From: Hippopus hippopus
Lineage: Eukaryota; Mollusca; Bivalvia; Cardiida; Cardiidae
Direction of reading: 5' to 3'
DNA length: 64,000 nucleotides
NCBI GenBank assembly: GCA_946811185.2
Contig: OX328100.1
Span: 16,604,999 to 16,668,998 of the forward strand
This document shows, in pieces, positions 10,998-22,684 of the stretch. The position numbers and the translations under genes are program-made. The notes under the pieces are model-generated. The model saw only the letters and a list, made by a program, of their open reading frames with translations. It was not told where the DNA came from and did not search any database. Every line of letters starts with the position of its first letter. Within the stretch, counting starts at the first letter, position 1.

Positions 10998-11226
10998 AGC
11001 CATGCTCTGGCAAAAGGGGGCTTAATGCATCTCCGTAATACATGATGCCAGACAAGTCATCACATAATTATGGATCCATAGGAGCCACTTTTTTCAATAA
11101 CCGACTTAACAATGAGGTAGATTGGTCCTTTGACAAACAGAAAATTGACCAATAGCGAAAAGTTTTGGCCCAGGTCAGCCTTTTTCGCAGATGCATTAAG
11201 CCCCCTTTTCACAGAGCACGGCTTGT
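10998..11226 (+). mobile_element. Family-B MITE
   Basis: Nearly full copy: GAGCCATGCTCTGGCAAAAG at the left, CCCCCTTTTCACAGAGCACG at the right, about 35-bp inverted ends, ATAATTATGGATCCATAG inside. Confidence 0.85.
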
Positions 11227-11251
11227 ATCTATAGTGTCACAAATAATATAA

Positions 11252-11491
11252 GCCATGCTCTGGCAGAATGGGTTTAATGCATCTCCATGATACAGTATAT
11301 TAAGCAAGTCATCACAAAATTTTGGATGGTTAATTCCATTTTTTTCTGGCGAATCTTTGGGTAGAATGGTCCTTTGTCATGCAGAAAATTTACCAAAGGA
11401 AAAAAGTGTCAACCCAGGTCAGCACAGCTGTGCTGGGTTGACACTTTTTTGCAGATGAATTAAACCCCCTTTTCACAGAGCATGGCTCATT
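11252..11491 (+). mobile_element. Family-B MITE
   Basis: Full copy close behind the previous one, same orientation: GCCATGCTCTGGCAGAATGG to CACAGAGCATGGCTC. A perfect internal palindrome surrounds CAGCACAGCTGTGCTG near 11,421-11,436 with AAAGTGTCAACCC on one side and GGGTTGACACTTT on the other. Confidence 0.88.
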
Positions 11492-11819
11492 TATTATGTA
11501 GTATAAAAAGGATACAGTGCAAAACCTGAGTTTGTACAGTGAATTCTTACTACATCAAAACAAAATAGAGCAGTCACTAAATTAAGTATGGTGGTCCAAA
11601 AGGAACTTGAAAAGCATGCACTTTCTTTGTCTATTTTACCATTTTATCATTGTGTAGAGACAATTTTGCAGTTAAAAAATACTTTACCCTTAGATCAACA
11701 ATTGAAAACAACAGACATTTTCAGTCTATAAAAAAGGCCCAAACTAGAACAAATACCCCCACCAGCATCTTGTCACTGAAGCAGCACAATCACACAATTG
11801 AAATGATTTTCAAATCAAA

Positions 11820-12050
11820 GATCACCTTTGACCTTGACCTTTGACCCATGTGACCCAAAAACAATAGGACACTTTATTGGGTCATGAGCAACACTTGTAT
11901 AAAGTTTCAGGGTCCTAGGTCAAATGGCTTATGAATTAGAGCATGGAAATGAAAAAGTCTACAGATGGACTGATTGACGGACGGACAGATGGATGGACAG
12001 GCAGACATAGTGACACTAGTATTGCTCCCTCTACTTCGTAGGTGGAGGGC
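11820..12050. repeat. 3' part of a terminal-hairpin element
   Basis: Has GACCTTGACCTTTGACCC, a GACGGACGGACAG microsatellite and a final hairpin CTACTTCGTAG followed by GTGGAGGG. This is the same end pattern as at 41.37 kb; the 5' end was not found. Confidence 0.45.
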
Positions 12051-12084
12051 TGCAATAATTCTAATTAGCTAGTTTTGTCCGCGA

Positions 12085-12203
12085 TATCTGAGCAAAGCAG
12101 ACAGTGTAGATCAAAGACCAGATTGCATGCTCTGTGCAGTCTGATCTATACCTACATTGGCCGCAAAGGCAACTATGGGGTTGGAAGACACTCTAAGAGC
12201 AAA
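12085..12203. repeat. Family-C hairpin repeat, right part
   Basis: GAGCAAAGCAGACAGTGTAG, CCAGATTGCATGCTCTGTGC, AGTCTGATCTATACC and GCCGCAAAGGCAACTATGGG. Confidence 0.75.
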
Positions 12204-12355
12204 TGTAATTCTTTTTTAGCCTGAAACTTCACGGTTGTTCGTACCAGGTGATAACATTTCATACTTGTCAATATTGAAAGTACTAGTATATTGCAGTCAA
12301 CAATGATGCTCAAATGCATGGATTTGTCTTAGTTGGAACAGAAAACATACTGGAA

Positions 12356-13550
12356 CAAGAGCGGCAAATTGTCGCACGATACGCCCGTCCCACCACCAGT
12401 TGTCGAGGGGGTATAATAATCGTAAAGGGCAGGTAATGCAACAAACATGTTTACAAAGTCTCAAGTCAATTTGACTTGAGGTGACAAAGTTCCGTTCCGG
12501 ACAAGCAAGAAATACTGTAAAAATGAAGATCAAAGTGGAATTACTCAAAATCCGCACTAGGTAGAGTTATTGTTCTTGCGCACTGTACTCCGTAATATTG
12601 CAACAAACATGCATACCAAGTTTGAAGTCACTCTGACTTGAGATGACAAATTATATTCCGGACAAGCACTAAATGCTGTAAAAATGACGATCAAAGGGAA
12701 ATAACTCAAAACTCGTGCTAGGAAGAGTTATGGTTCTTGTGCACTGCACTCTGTAAATTTTCAACAATCATGCATACCAAATTTGAAGATGTTCAGACTA
12801 GAGATGACAAAGTTATCTCCGGACAAGCAGAAAATGCTGTAAAAATGACAAAGGGAAATAACTCAAAGACAGCACGAGATAGAGTTATGGTTCTTTTGCA
12901 CTGCACTCTGTATTATTGCAACAAACACAAATACCAAGTTTCAAGTCAATCGGACTAGAGTTGACAAAGTTATGTTCCGAACAAGCAGAAAATGCTGTAA
13001 AAATGATGATCAAAGGGAAATAACTCAAAGACAGCACCAGGTAGAGTTATGGTTCTTTCGCACTGCACTCCGTATTATTGCAACAAACACAAATGCCAAG
13101 TTTCAAGTCAATCAGACTCGAGATAACAAAGTTATGCTCCTGACAAGCAGAAAATGCTGTAAAAATAACGATCAAAGGGAAATAACTGAAAGACAGCACC
13201 AGGTAGAGTTATGGTTTTTTTGCACTGCCCCCCGTATCATTGCAACAAACACACATGCCAAGTTTCAAGTCAATCGGACTGGAGATGACAAAGTTATGCT
13301 CCGGACAAACAGAAAATGCTGTAAAAATGATGATCAAAGGGAAATAACTCAGACAGCACCAGGTAGAGTTATGGTTCTTTTGCACTGCACTCCGTATTAT
13401 CGCAACAAACACACATGCCAAGTTTCAAGTCAATCGGACTGGAGATGACAAAGTTATGCTCCGGACAAAGAACTGGACACCGCCCGCCCACCCGCCCATA
13501 CGCCATGGGTGATCCCATAATACGTCCCGTCTTCGACGGGCGTATAAAAA
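12356..13550. mobile_element. Terminal-hairpin element with 160-bp tandem array
   Basis: Begins CAAGAGCGGC with a small hairpin, then ATACGCCCGTC (12,379-12,389). Ends in a hairpin CCCGTCTTCGACGGG and GACGGGCGTAT (13,535-13,545), the exact complement of the 5' copy. Between them lies a tandem array and a C/G-rich microsatellite-like stretch. The layout matches three other elements here and resembles Helentron-associated non-autonomous elements; class is inferred, no Rep/helicase present. Confidence 0.65.
12560..13475. repeat. ~160-bp tandem array
   Basis: GAGTTATGGTTCTT recurs near 12,725, 12,882, 13,044, 13,206 and 13,366, so the period is 157-162 bp. Each unit also has CGGACAAGCAGAAAATGCTG and AAAGGGAAATAACTC. 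The period of 162 (54 codons) keeps a 158-codon frame open by chance. Confidence 0.88.
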
Positions 13551-13739
13551 GGAGACAATGTTAGTTACTGTTTAATACAGAGTTTGACATCAATGTAATT
13601 ATCTACACTATCCACTAACACTTAATTGTTTCAAGAGGAAGTGAATTCATTATTATAAAAGAGAAGGTAAATGTTTTCAACAAAGAAAAAGATTGCATAT
13701 ATTGCAGTTTCAAGTCTGCTTGGACCAAAATATCTCTAC

Positions 13740-13835
13740 TTAATCCTTTACCACACAATCAAACATTTTAATAGCTCTTAGAGATATTAAAATTTTGAAA
13801 ACACCGTGGGATCAAGAAATTAAGAGTCATTGCAA
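13740..13835 (+). mobile_element. Family-A MITE, left fragment
   Basis: TTAATCCTTTACCACACAAT, TTTGAAAACACCGTGGGA, then unrelated sequence. Confidence 0.65.
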
Positions 13836-13992
13836 AAGGGCTAAATAGCTCCTTTTATTGGTTAAACTTAATGTTCCCATTACATTTTCCTCAGAAGGTT
13901 AATGGGCTTGTCACATACAGGGAAAGCTGTGAAAACTAAGTATCCAAGCATTTAGAAGATGCATACAAAGTCATGATCCATTTAAATAATAG

Positions 13993-14002
13993 GGGGGGGG
14001 GG

Positions 14003-14041
<39 letters not shown>

Positions 14042-14044
14042 CGC
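13993..14044. repeat. (G)n(GT)n microsatellite
   Basis: A G run followed by about 17 GT units and GCGTGCGC. The exact length is likely to vary and is prone to assembly error. Confidence 0.95.
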
Positions 14045-14102
14045 AAATTATTCTAAAAGAAGATGACAGGGAGAGGTGACTTGATGATTCTTGAAGTCTT
14101 AT

Positions 14103-14190
14103 TTTAACCCTTTACCAAACAATCCTTTTTTTTTCTTTTTAACAAACTAAAGAAGAAAGCTTTTGAAAACATTGTGGGAAAAGGAGTCTA
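14103..14190 (+). mobile_element. Family-A MITE, left half
   Basis: TTAACCCTTTACCAAACAAT through AAACATTGTGGGAAAAGGAG, then broken at the centre of the palindrome. Confidence 0.8.
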
Positions 14191-14373
14191 TCAATTTATT
14201 ACTTCATGGGGCAAATATGCAAACTTCGAAAATTTGTAAAGCTTGATTAAAAGACTTGTATAAGACGGAATATCACAATGTGGTTTGCTAGGAGCAATTT
14301 CTTCTATTGCCACAATGATTTCCAAATTAGCAATCTGCAAAACAAAAGAAATCATCTGCAGGTAACAATAAGT

Positions 14374-14583
14374 TAACCCTTAGACCGCCAAATAAACCCA
14401 ACAAATTTTTATTTTAAAAATATGACCCAAATAATTGCAATTTCATGATTGCTTTTGTCTACAGTGTATTGGTAAAGCAGACAATGTAGATGACAAAGAC
14501 CAAGCCGATTGTTTTGTGCAGTCTGATCTTGATCTACAAAGGACGCAAAGGCAACCATAAAAGTGAAAGGCGCTTGAAAGGTC
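14374..14583. repeat. Family-C hairpin repeat, full length
   Basis: TTAACCCTTAGACCGCCAAA to GGCGCTTGAAAGGTCA, containing GTAGATGACAAAGACCAAGC and GTGCAGTCTGATCTTGATCT. This and the 3.6-kb copy define the family at about 210 bp. Confidence 0.75.
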
Positions 14584-14693
14584 ATGAAACATTTGAGTTG
14601 AAAAAAAAAGTTAAAAAACCTGGTGTAAAAATCACAAATCTGTCATTCATTTGAAGCAAAAAAAACCCAGTTATTCACAAACAAACTCCATTA

Positions 14694-14922
14694 CTGACTA
14701 TTTACCAACAACTCCATAGTTAAACCAAAATGAGATGACATCTTCTGAAAACATGGTGGGAAAAGGAGAAAATGCTGGTAACCAGCATTTTCTCCTTTTC
14801 CCACAACATTTTCAGCCCTTTCACTGAAAAATATAATTATTTTCCCTGTATTTGATGTGACATCTGCTTTACTTTCCATATGAATAAGTTTAAAATCTTG
14901 TCCTGTGATAAAGAATAAATTT
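14694..14922 (+). mobile_element. Family-A MITE
   Basis: Forward; ACATGGTGGGAAAAGGAGAA and CTCCTTTTCCCACAACATTT; both ends are eroded but recognisable (TGTGATAAAGAATAAA). Confidence 0.82.
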
Positions 14923-15390
14923 CCTAGTGAACCAGTGAATTAGTCACACACACACACACAAAAACACACAACCATGTCCACTATTCCCCTAGTGTATTTT
15001 GGGCCAGTAGCCTTTATTTACCATTATTGATTTTGAACTTTGAACTTTGAGCTATCTCCTTTTGAGAACCACAAAAGCATCACCAATCTCCTGTTCCTAT
15101 GAAAAAAAGACAAACTACTACCATCACATTTTCTCATTACACCACCAATGTGTCAACCTTAACAGAGTCATATTCCTCAGCTTATTGCCGTTGTAAATCA
15201 ATGTCTACCACAGTGAAGCAAGGCAATAGCCTTAAACCATGTTTTCCTCCACACACCACAACAGACCAAATCTGTCGAGAAACTGTCCACTGATAATGTT
15301 TCTCTGTACCATTTATAACTAAGGCATTCCTTTGAAGCCTCGTAAATTGTGTTTCCATTTAGAGACTATGTCATTGTTCGTTGGTGATGT

Positions 15391-15619
15391 TTAACCCTTT
15401 ACCACACAATCCCGAGTTTTAACGACCCTGAGAAGTAGGCCTTTTGAAAACATTGTGGGAAAAGGAGAAAATGCTGGTAACCAGCATTTTTTCCCTTTCC
15501 CACAATGTTTCCTAAACTATCTGATTCAAACCCCATCATTTGTGCCATATAAATTTTGTCGTCTGCAAGTGCTTTCAAATTGGACCCCTCTAATATACTG
15601 TCGTTTGGTAAACAGTTAA
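15391..15619 (+). mobile_element. Family-A MITE, complete
   Basis: Forward; TTAACCCTTTACCACACAAT to CGTTTGGTAAACAGTTAA. Its right TTAA is also the left TTAA of the next copy. Confidence 0.94.
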
Positions 15620-15832
15620 CTCTTTACCAGAAGACAAAATTTGGGATTTGTTCAAATTGAAAGCATTTGCAGACAACAAATTAAATGTTGTGCTAACCAT
15701 GAAATTTTTCTTTGACAAGGTAGAAAACATTGTGGAAAAGGGAGAAAATGCGGTTATCTGTATTTTTTCTTTTTCCAACAAAAATTGTAAAAGCGTTCTA
15801 TGCGGCCCTTAAAACTTGGGACTATGTTTTAA
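15616..15832 (-). mobile_element. Family-A MITE, shares TTAA
   Basis: Reverse; TTAACTCTTTACCAGAAGAC to GGGACTATGTTTTAA. Core diverged (GCGGTTATCTGTATTTTTTC). Confidence 0.85.
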
Positions 15833-15850
15833 CTGTTTTAAATCTTCTTT

Positions 15851-16078
15851 AATCCTTTACCAGACAATCCAAAGGTTTAAAGACCCAAAGAGATTAGGAG
15901 CTTTTTGAAAAGATTGTGGAAAAAGAGAAAATACTTGTAACCAGCATTTTCTCCCTTGCCCACAATGTTATCTACCCTTCCGTAGTCAAATTTTGTCATT
16001 AGTGCCTAACTTAATTTGTCTTCTGCAACAGCTTTGAATATGGGCAAGTCTAAAATTCTGTCATTGAGTAAAGAGTCT
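15851..16078 (+). mobile_element. Family-A MITE
   Basis: Forward; TTAATCCTTTACCAGACAAT to TGAGTAAAGAGTCTA; the right TTAA is lost. Confidence 0.85.
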
Positions 16079-16097
16079 AGACACAGACTCATCTTTC

Positions 16098-16305
16098 AGT
16101 CTTTACCATACGACAAAATTGTGGACACAACCAAACTGAAAGCATTTTGAAGACGACAAATTACATGTAGTTTAAATTATTATTTCTGCCTTTGATAGGG
16201 TAGAAAACAATGTGGGAAAAGGAGAAAATGCTGGTTACAAAAATGTTTTCAAAAGTCTTTACTATCAGGGTCATTAAATGGCCGAATTGCATGGTAAAGG
16301 GTTAA
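16098..16305 (-). mobile_element. Family-A MITE, core right arm deleted
   Basis: Reverse; CAGTCTTTACCATACGACAA to TGGTAAAGGGTTAA; after GCTGGTTACA the right arm is cut short to AAAATGTTTTC. Confidence 0.85.
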
Positions 16306-16527
16306 AGCCTGAGGGTCAAAGAACATCTTTTTTTTCCACACTGTTTTGTGCATGACATTACCTGGCAAGAAGATGGATACGGGAGATATGTCAACTTGAT
16401 ACATTTAGCCATTCATCTGTCATTCATCGATCTTCAAATTTACTTCAGTTCGATTTTGCCTGCAGGAAATTTTATCCCTTTGTTGCACAATATTGAAAAT
16501 ATTTCATACATGCTGCAGTTCAATATC

Positions 16528-16690
16528 TTAACCCTTAGCCCCTTTGCAACACAATCCTGAGTTTTAACGACCCTGACAAAGATGACTTCAGAAAACACTG
16601 TGAGAAAGGAGAAAAAGCTAGTAACCTCTGTTTATTCCTTTTTGCACAATGTTCTCTACCTTATAGGGCAAGCTTCATCATTTTAGCCCC
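16528..16690 (+). mobile_element. Family-A MITE, right end lost
   Basis: Forward; TTAACCCTTAGCCCCTTTGC, GTTTTAACGACCCTGACAAA, core diverged; stops near AGCTTCATCATTTTAGCC. Confidence 0.75.
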
Positions 16691-16699
16691 CTCTTCTTT

Positions 16700-16920
16700 T
16701 TAACCCTTACCAAATGACAAAATTGTAGACTAAATCAAATTGAAAGCATTTGCAGCCAACAAATAAGAAAAGTCCCAATAGAATTCTGTTTTTGAAATAG
16801 TAGAAAACATTGTGGCAAAAGGAGAAAATGCTGGTAACCAGCATTTCCTCCTTTTCCCACAATGTTTTCAAAAGCCTTTTCCTCAGGATCGCCACATGGG
16901 ATGGTATGGTGAAACGTTAA
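16700..16920 (-). mobile_element. Family-A MITE, complete
   Basis: Reverse; TTAACCCTTACCAAATGACA to GGTATGGTGAAACGTTAA; core AGGAGAAAATGCTGG / CCAGCATTTCCTCC. Confidence 0.92.
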
Positions 16921-17340
16921 ACCAGACAAGTCTAAAATTTTATCCTTTGGTAGAGATAAAATGCCATTCATATATTCAATTCCTTTTGAGGCCAATTTGT
17001 AGAGCAAGATAAGACTGCATGAAATCTTTGATCTATTTCATCTGCTTTGCCGAGACATTCTAGAGAACAACAACAAGAGGAATTTGCATTTTGTTTTTTG
17101 GTCTTAATATTTCTTGACTAATGTCTGTTACCTTCATTCTCCCCATCTAGAGGTTTACCCATTAAAAAAACATACTTGGTCAATCTGCTGTGACAAAACA
17201 CAGAAAGGATTTTCTTAATCATAGACATTGTTTTTTTTGTCAACTCTTTTGCGTTCTCTACAATGTTTCCAGTTTTTGTTTCTGTTTTCTTTTAAGAGTC
17301 TCTATTGCAAGATTGTTTGAAATTGTGCTTACATATAATT

Positions 17341-17812
17341 GAATATCAAGGTACATGTGCACCATTTCATACTACAGTCGATTAGGCAGTAGCGGATCTT
17401 GGGGTACAGCGGATAGGCTGTTAATGTATTACCGAGAAAATCTTCTGTGGGCATGTAATAGAACAAATCCATGTACCATTGAAAAGAATGATATTTCCGC
17501 GATAGGCTGATGATGTTTTTTTTAACAATTTGCATTTGTGACAGTATTCTAATCTCACAAAAACCAAAATGGGGCAACCGGAAGTTCAATTTTTTAACGC
17601 AGGAAAAAATACAGCAGACGAAACCTTCAATCAAATTTTCAGGTATATAATGTTTAAATCACGAGTTTTTGGTATGAAATGGTGTATAAATATGTCTTCT
17701 TTTACCACAAAGAATACCAGCTCCATGTATAAACGTGTGACATTGAATATTGACCTAAAAATACTGTGCCCGATTTGGTCAGTAGCGGATCGGCCTTGCG
17801 AGGTAATGTGTA
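17341..17812. repeat. Dispersed repeat receiving the mariner
   Basis: CAGTCGATTAGGCAGTAGCG and TACAGCGGATAGGCTG have counterparts, inverted, near 21,620-21,860 (ATTACTGCCTAAACGACTGT, GCTATCCGCTATTGACC). Class unknown; no usable frame. Confidence 0.45.
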
Positions 17813-19122
17813 CGAGGGTTGTTCGATATGTAATGTGCATTGTACGATATCTCAAAAGCATTCGACTCAAATAGTGAAATGAACATTACATCCCTTCAAA
17901 ATATTCTCCGCGGTTTGAAATACATAATTTCAATCTCTGAATCCATTTCTGAAATGCGTCACGGTACGCTGATTTAGGTAGACCTCTGAGGCACTGACTG
18001 ATGGCTGAGCCAAGGGCTTGTCGGGACTTGTAACGACAACCAGATAAGAACTTTTTAAGTTTTGGAAAAAGGAAAAAGTCGCATGGGGCTAGATCTGGAG
18101 AGTATGGTGGGTGTGGCAAGACAGTAACCTTCTCCGACTTCAAAAATTGCTTCACAAGCTCAGATGTATGTGATGGAGCATTATCATGAAGTAGACAAAC
18201 ATGCCTAAATCCTGACACAGGGCGTCGTTTAAGATAATATTTCTTGAGCCTTTTTAGTATAACATCTCGGTAGCACCGGAATTTGTACGGCTATACCATC
18301 ACATGAGAAGAACATGCAATAAAGAACCTTCTTTGTGCTTATGCTTCTTTTGGCAAATACAGGCCTTCTACCGTGTTTAGTTAGCCATATTTTGTTTCCA
18401 ATTTTTCTTACTGGTTCGAAATAGTGAACCCATGTTTCGTCACCAGTAACAATGTTTGCAAATTGTCTTTGATTGAATTCGGGAAACATTTTGAGCAATT
18501 GCTTAGCGGTTTATACTCATACCCGTTTTTGGTCATCTGTCAATATATGCGGTATCCATCTGGCAGAAATCTTTCGTACTTTCAAAATATGCTTCAAAAT
18601 GAAATGCACCAGCTATAGCGATATGCCAACAGCGTTGGCAATATCACGAATCGTGTATCTGCCATCACTTTCAATTACTTCCCTGACTTTCGAGACATTT
18701 GCCTTGCCTGTTACAGTCACAGATCGGCCAGATTTTGCTGCATCTTTGACGGACTCTGTGCCAGTCAGAAATTTCTTTCTGCACCTACGAACTGTCTCAT
18801 AAGATACCTTATCAGACCCATAAACTTCCCCCAATTCAGTAAAAATCTGCATTACCAAATGACCGAGTTTTGTGCGAAGTTTTATATAAGCTCTAATTTC
18901 TTCAATATTCTTAATCTGTTTCCCAACCATTTTTACAACAGTGGTCAACGACTAGCTCTAATGAAATGACTATAAGTTTAAAATTATGTGGAGCTAAAGG
19001 CTCGTGTTTATACCGTTGGAAAGGTATTGAATAGAGCTATTCAAGCGTATCATCATCCACGAAATCGTTGAAAGCGTTATCGCGCTGTGGTACAATACAC
19101 ATTACATATCGAAAAGCCCTCG
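17813..19122 (-). mobile_element. Degenerate mariner element with TA target duplication
   Basis: Inverted ends start CGAGGGTTGTTCGATATGTA on the left and CGAGGGCTTTTCGATATGTA on the complement of the right end. They extend about 35 bp with few differences. TA flanks both ends (17,811-17,812 and 19,123-19,124). Length 1,310 bp is normal for mariner. It carries a broken DD34D transposase on the minus strand. The two ends still match well, so the copy is not ancient, but it cannot be autonomous. Confidence 0.92.
17886..18948 (-). pseudogene. mariner DD34D transposase pseudogene
   Basis: The N-terminal part (18,613-18,948) has the paired helix-turn-helix DNA-binding region with KVSYETVRRCRKKF and RYTIRDIANAVGISL. 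The middle part carries the first catalytic Asp in TGDETWVHYFEP. The C-terminal part has the second Asp in LLHDNAPSH and, after 34 residues, the third Asp in PPYSPDLAPCDFFLFP, hence DD34D. Three in-frame stops interrupt it (TAG at 18,613, TGA at 18,517, TAA at 18,511) and a frame change occurs near 18,255-18,285. All three catalytic Asp remain. Non-functional as it stands. Confidence 0.93.
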
Positions 19123-19129
19123 TATATGC

Positions 19130-19990
19130 AGAACTTCAGTGGGGCCTTCCCAAAATCAATGTTGACTGTCAAACCGATGTAAAATGTGAATTGAACTTAA
19201 TCTGTAACTTTTTAAAATGAGGATGAAGGTCTAGAAAATAGAAAATATAGGTCACTGTAAAATCAGGAACTGTACTATGTGATAAAGGGGTTTATGTATA
19301 TCTGGTATTGGTTAAAACCAGGTATCTTGTCAAAACTGCACCTTAGGGTGTGTTGATCTTCATCTCTGATCAAAATGTTTGTAGACTAGTTTATATCTGC
19401 ATAAACTGTAATAATTATGGTCATTGTGACCAATGCATGGTGGAAATTTAGTGCCACTAGCACTTATATCAATTGATAAATAGACCTTTTACAAAAAAAC
19501 AGTAACTTTAAGTGGTAAAAGCTCAAGCAAGGCCAGTGTGAATTTGTGCATTAATTATATGAAGCTTTGTCTTGTTTCAGGTACTCATGATTGAACCATC
19601 TGATAATTGTCTTCTTCAACAAAGAAAAATCAACCCTCAGTTCTGCATGCAGTGGCATTGCAACTGTTTTGACAGAAAACTCAGTAATTTAAGGCTACTG
19701 TGCCTTTGAAATAAAGCCACCACAAGCTGAAACAAAAACAAAGTTACTGGTCAATAGAGAACACTCCAATATGAATGACAAAAATGCTTGTCTAGTGTGG
19801 ATTCCAGATTTATTGATATTTGATATAACTCTACATAAAATGGTCACAGATCAACAAAGAAATCATATACCCGGTAATATCTGATGTAGCAGGCTTAACT
19901 ATAGGTCATCTGCCACTTAGACCATTGACAAGTTGTTTTTATGATTTATTGCAGACTGTAGCTGATATAATTATATGCCTAAGCAACTAC
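19130..19990. other. Unassigned intergenic or intronic sequence
   Basis: AT-rich, no long frame, no recognised repeat. Nothing to report. Confidence 0.5.
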
Positions 19991-19995
19991 AGTCT

Positions 19996-20176
19996 TTAAA
20001 ACATCGTGATAAGAGGAGAAAATGCTTGTAACCAGCATTTTCTCCTTTTAATTCCCTCAAGGTATAGCAAACTTTTTAGAAACAGTAATTTGAGCCATAT
20101 AATTATAATTTGTCCTCTGCAAATGCTTTCATTTTGGAGCAGTCTAAAACATTGTTGTGTGCTTAAAGAGCTAAAT
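19996..20176 (+). mobile_element. Family-A MITE, left end lost
   Basis: AAACATCGTGATAAGAGGAG, core, CTGCAAATGCTTTCATTTTG, CTTAAAGAGCTAA. Confidence 0.75.
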
Positions 20177-20441
20177 AAAACGATGTCTTCTAAGCCAAAA
20201 GGCAGTGTAATGAATATTCAGGTTACTGATTATTTATTTTAAGAACTGTATCTGGGATTTCATCAGACAGTCGAAGCTTTTTACATCTTACCATGGAGCT
20301 TATTGTATAAAGCAGCAAACAATTAGCTGTAACTGCATTATATAGCTGAAAACCCTCCTCTTTTGAAGCAAATAACTTGCCAAAATATGTTGTACCCCCC
20401 CCCCCCATCAGACAGATATTCTTTGTATGGCACACTTTACT

Positions 20442-20521
20442 CAATATACAGGGAGTGCAAAAGTAGGTATATTAGTGACATATTATACACTGTATACCTA
20501 CTTTTGCAACCCCCTGTATTC
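20442..20521. mobile_element. Very short MITE with TACAGGG ends
   Basis: TACAGGGAGTGCAAAAGTAG and CTACTTTTGCAACCCCCTGTA face each other within 80 bp, flanked by TA. Looks like a minimal Tc1/mariner-type MITE. Confidence 0.7.
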
Positions 20522-20529
20522 TGTATCAA

Positions 20530-21290
20530 TAGGTAAAACTGTTGTCCTAACTAGCATATCTGCAACAACTTGCTGTGCCTTTTTTAATTGGTTTGTTGAT
20601 ATTCCTTACAAAAGAATAAACAGCCATCCCCAGATATAATTTAAAACAGATTTTAAAATACATGTACCTGTTTGGTTCGAAAAAAATTTGACAATTGATG
20701 AAAGTGCTCATTATGATCAAGTTGCGCAACATTGATTTCCATGCAATACAAACCTGTTTATTTCATATTGATGAAGAAAGATGATATGTACTAACAAAAT
20801 ATTTGGGAACAAACTGTGTTGTACTAATGATGTCAGACTATTGGCTGGAGTCTTTCTAGAGAGCATGTTTGTTTTTTATGAGCTTTCAGTGAAAACAATG
20901 AAGCAAAATGGTGAAAATGCTCATCATGAGGAATTCTCACTTATAGTCAAAACTTTTTTTTTTCAAATTTCACCTAAAAAGAATATCATATAATGAGAGA
21001 CAGAAATTAATATAGTTACTGATACAACCATGGGTTACTGATTCATGAATGTGTCAGTATACCGGTTTGACTAGTTTATACTGTTTTAAAATTCCACTTG
21101 AGTGTGCAACAATCGATATCATTAAACAGTGAACTGATGCAGTTTACCACTCTTTATCTCTGACTTATGCCTTGAAATTGCCCCTTTCAAATACCATTCA
21201 AAAAGGATGCTGTTTTCTACTTTCAACCATTTTACTGAAGCCAATTAACCTTACACTCTATTTCGTGGCCTTTTCAATTACAATTACGGC
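20530..21290. other. Unassigned sequence
   Basis: Only short, unconvincing frames; no recognised repeat or splice-flanked coding segment. Confidence 0.5.
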
Positions 21291-21339
21291 ACACAAAAAA
21301 AAAACTCACTTGCAACTGGATTGGCTGGGTAGTGCTTAC

Positions 21340-21420
21340 CTTCGATCCGAAGGGGAGCTCCAATGTTATTTTTTTATTGTTTCTCCACTCCGGAGACCCA
21401 ATCACAAAAATAACATCGGA
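21340..21420. repeat. Small inverted repeat
   Basis: CCAATGTTATTTTT and AAAAATAACATCGG are complementary apart from ends, around ATTGTTTCTCCACTCCGGAG. Two small CCTTCNNNNNGAAGG palindromes flank it. Confidence 0.5.
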
Positions 21421-21609
21421 GGTAGCCTTCAGACTGAAGGTAGGTAGTGCTGAGACTACGACTAAATTTGTTAAATGTTAAAAACAATCTTGGCCTGTTT
21501 GTGAATCAAACTCTGGATCCATGTAAATATATCAAAGTGCACCACCAACGATTTAATTGTAGATTTACGGCACTTGACAGCTTTAAGACTGATTTGAGAT
21601 GACCCCTCA

Positions 21610-21870
21610 ACTACATTAGTCTGTTCTATCCGTTACTACCCAAAGCTATCCGCTATTGACCTAATTAGCGTCTTCGAAAAAGAAGGTATTATTTATCGTT
21701 AAACGATTTTTCAGCTAAAAATGTGGACTGCTTTTGAAAGATCACATATTTTGCTGTCGAATGGTATCATTTATTATCCCATATATGATGGATTAAAAAC
21801 GTACGCAGCGATAATTTCGTTAGCAATCCATTACTGCCTAAACGACTGTACTCCGCTTTTACTTTCTCTA
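21610..21870. repeat. Inverted relative of the 17.3-kb repeat
   Basis: Shares short blocks with 17,370-17,790 in the opposite orientation (CAAAGCTATCCGCTATTGAC, ACTGCCTAAACGACTGTACT). Boundaries uncertain. Confidence 0.4.
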
Positions 21871-22275
21871 CTCATTTATTGCTAAAACAAGAGCAAAAGA
21901 TAAATCTATTAAAAAACTTGTACACATTGATGTGGATTTTCTCCTCTCACAAATCAAGATACCATAAGGTAAAATGAAAGCAGTCATTCCAACAAAATAC
22001 CTATCTGGTAAAATGTTTTTAGAAGATTTTGAGGTGAAGAAAACTTTTTACCATGTCTAAGATGTCTTTACCATACTCAAAGGAAGATAAATATGTTTTA
22101 TACCCACAGGAACTTGTTTTTTTTTTAACTGTACCCTCTGTTATCTTATCAATAACACTATCAAGGACAAATTTAGTCAAAACACAACTCAAGTTAGTGT
22201 ATCTGTAAATTTTTTACACAGGGTTTCCTTGAAAAGGCACAAAGCATTTTGACGCATGCAAGTTAGTGTGTCAAG

Positions 22276-22475
22276 TTAACATTGTACCTGATGATAAAAT
22301 TTAAAAAATTTTGTCCAAATTAAAGGCATTTGCAGACAAAAAACTAAATACAGCTAAAATGATGGGATTACTAAGTCTGTGAAGAGGAAGAGAACTTGCT
22401 GGTAACCAGCATTTTTCCTTCTCTCACATTGTTTTCAAAAGCCTTCTTCCTGGATTGATTACAACACAGGAGAAT
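22276..22475 (-). mobile_element. Family-A MITE, right end eroded
   Basis: Reverse; TTAACATTGTACCTGATGAT, AAAGGCATTTGCAGACAAAA, core shortened, AAAGCCTTCTTCCTGGAT. Confidence 0.78.
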
Positions 22476-22497
22476 CTTTGTTCAAGGCTTATTTCTT

Positions 22498-22679
22498 AAC
22501 CCTTTGCTACACAATAACGCCTTTTAACGACCATGAGAAAGAAATATTTTGAAAACATTGTTGGAAAGGGAGAAAATGTTGGTAACAAACCTTCACTGTT
22601 TGGGTCATATTTATTCTGTTGTCTACAAATGATTTAAGTTTGGACGTGTTTAAAACTTTGTCATTTGGTAAAGAGTTAA
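22498..22679 (+). mobile_element. Family-A MITE, core right arm deleted
   Basis: Forward; TTAACCCTTTGCTACACAAT to TTGGTAAAGAGTTAA; after ATGTTGGTAACAAA it jumps to the region beyond the core. Confidence 0.85.
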
Positions 22680-22684
22680 CTCTT

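Noticed and set aside
12972..13448. 158-codon open frame
   Set aside because: It runs through the ~160-bp tandem array whose period is near a multiple of three; it has no domain, and the repeated peptide follows the DNA repeat.
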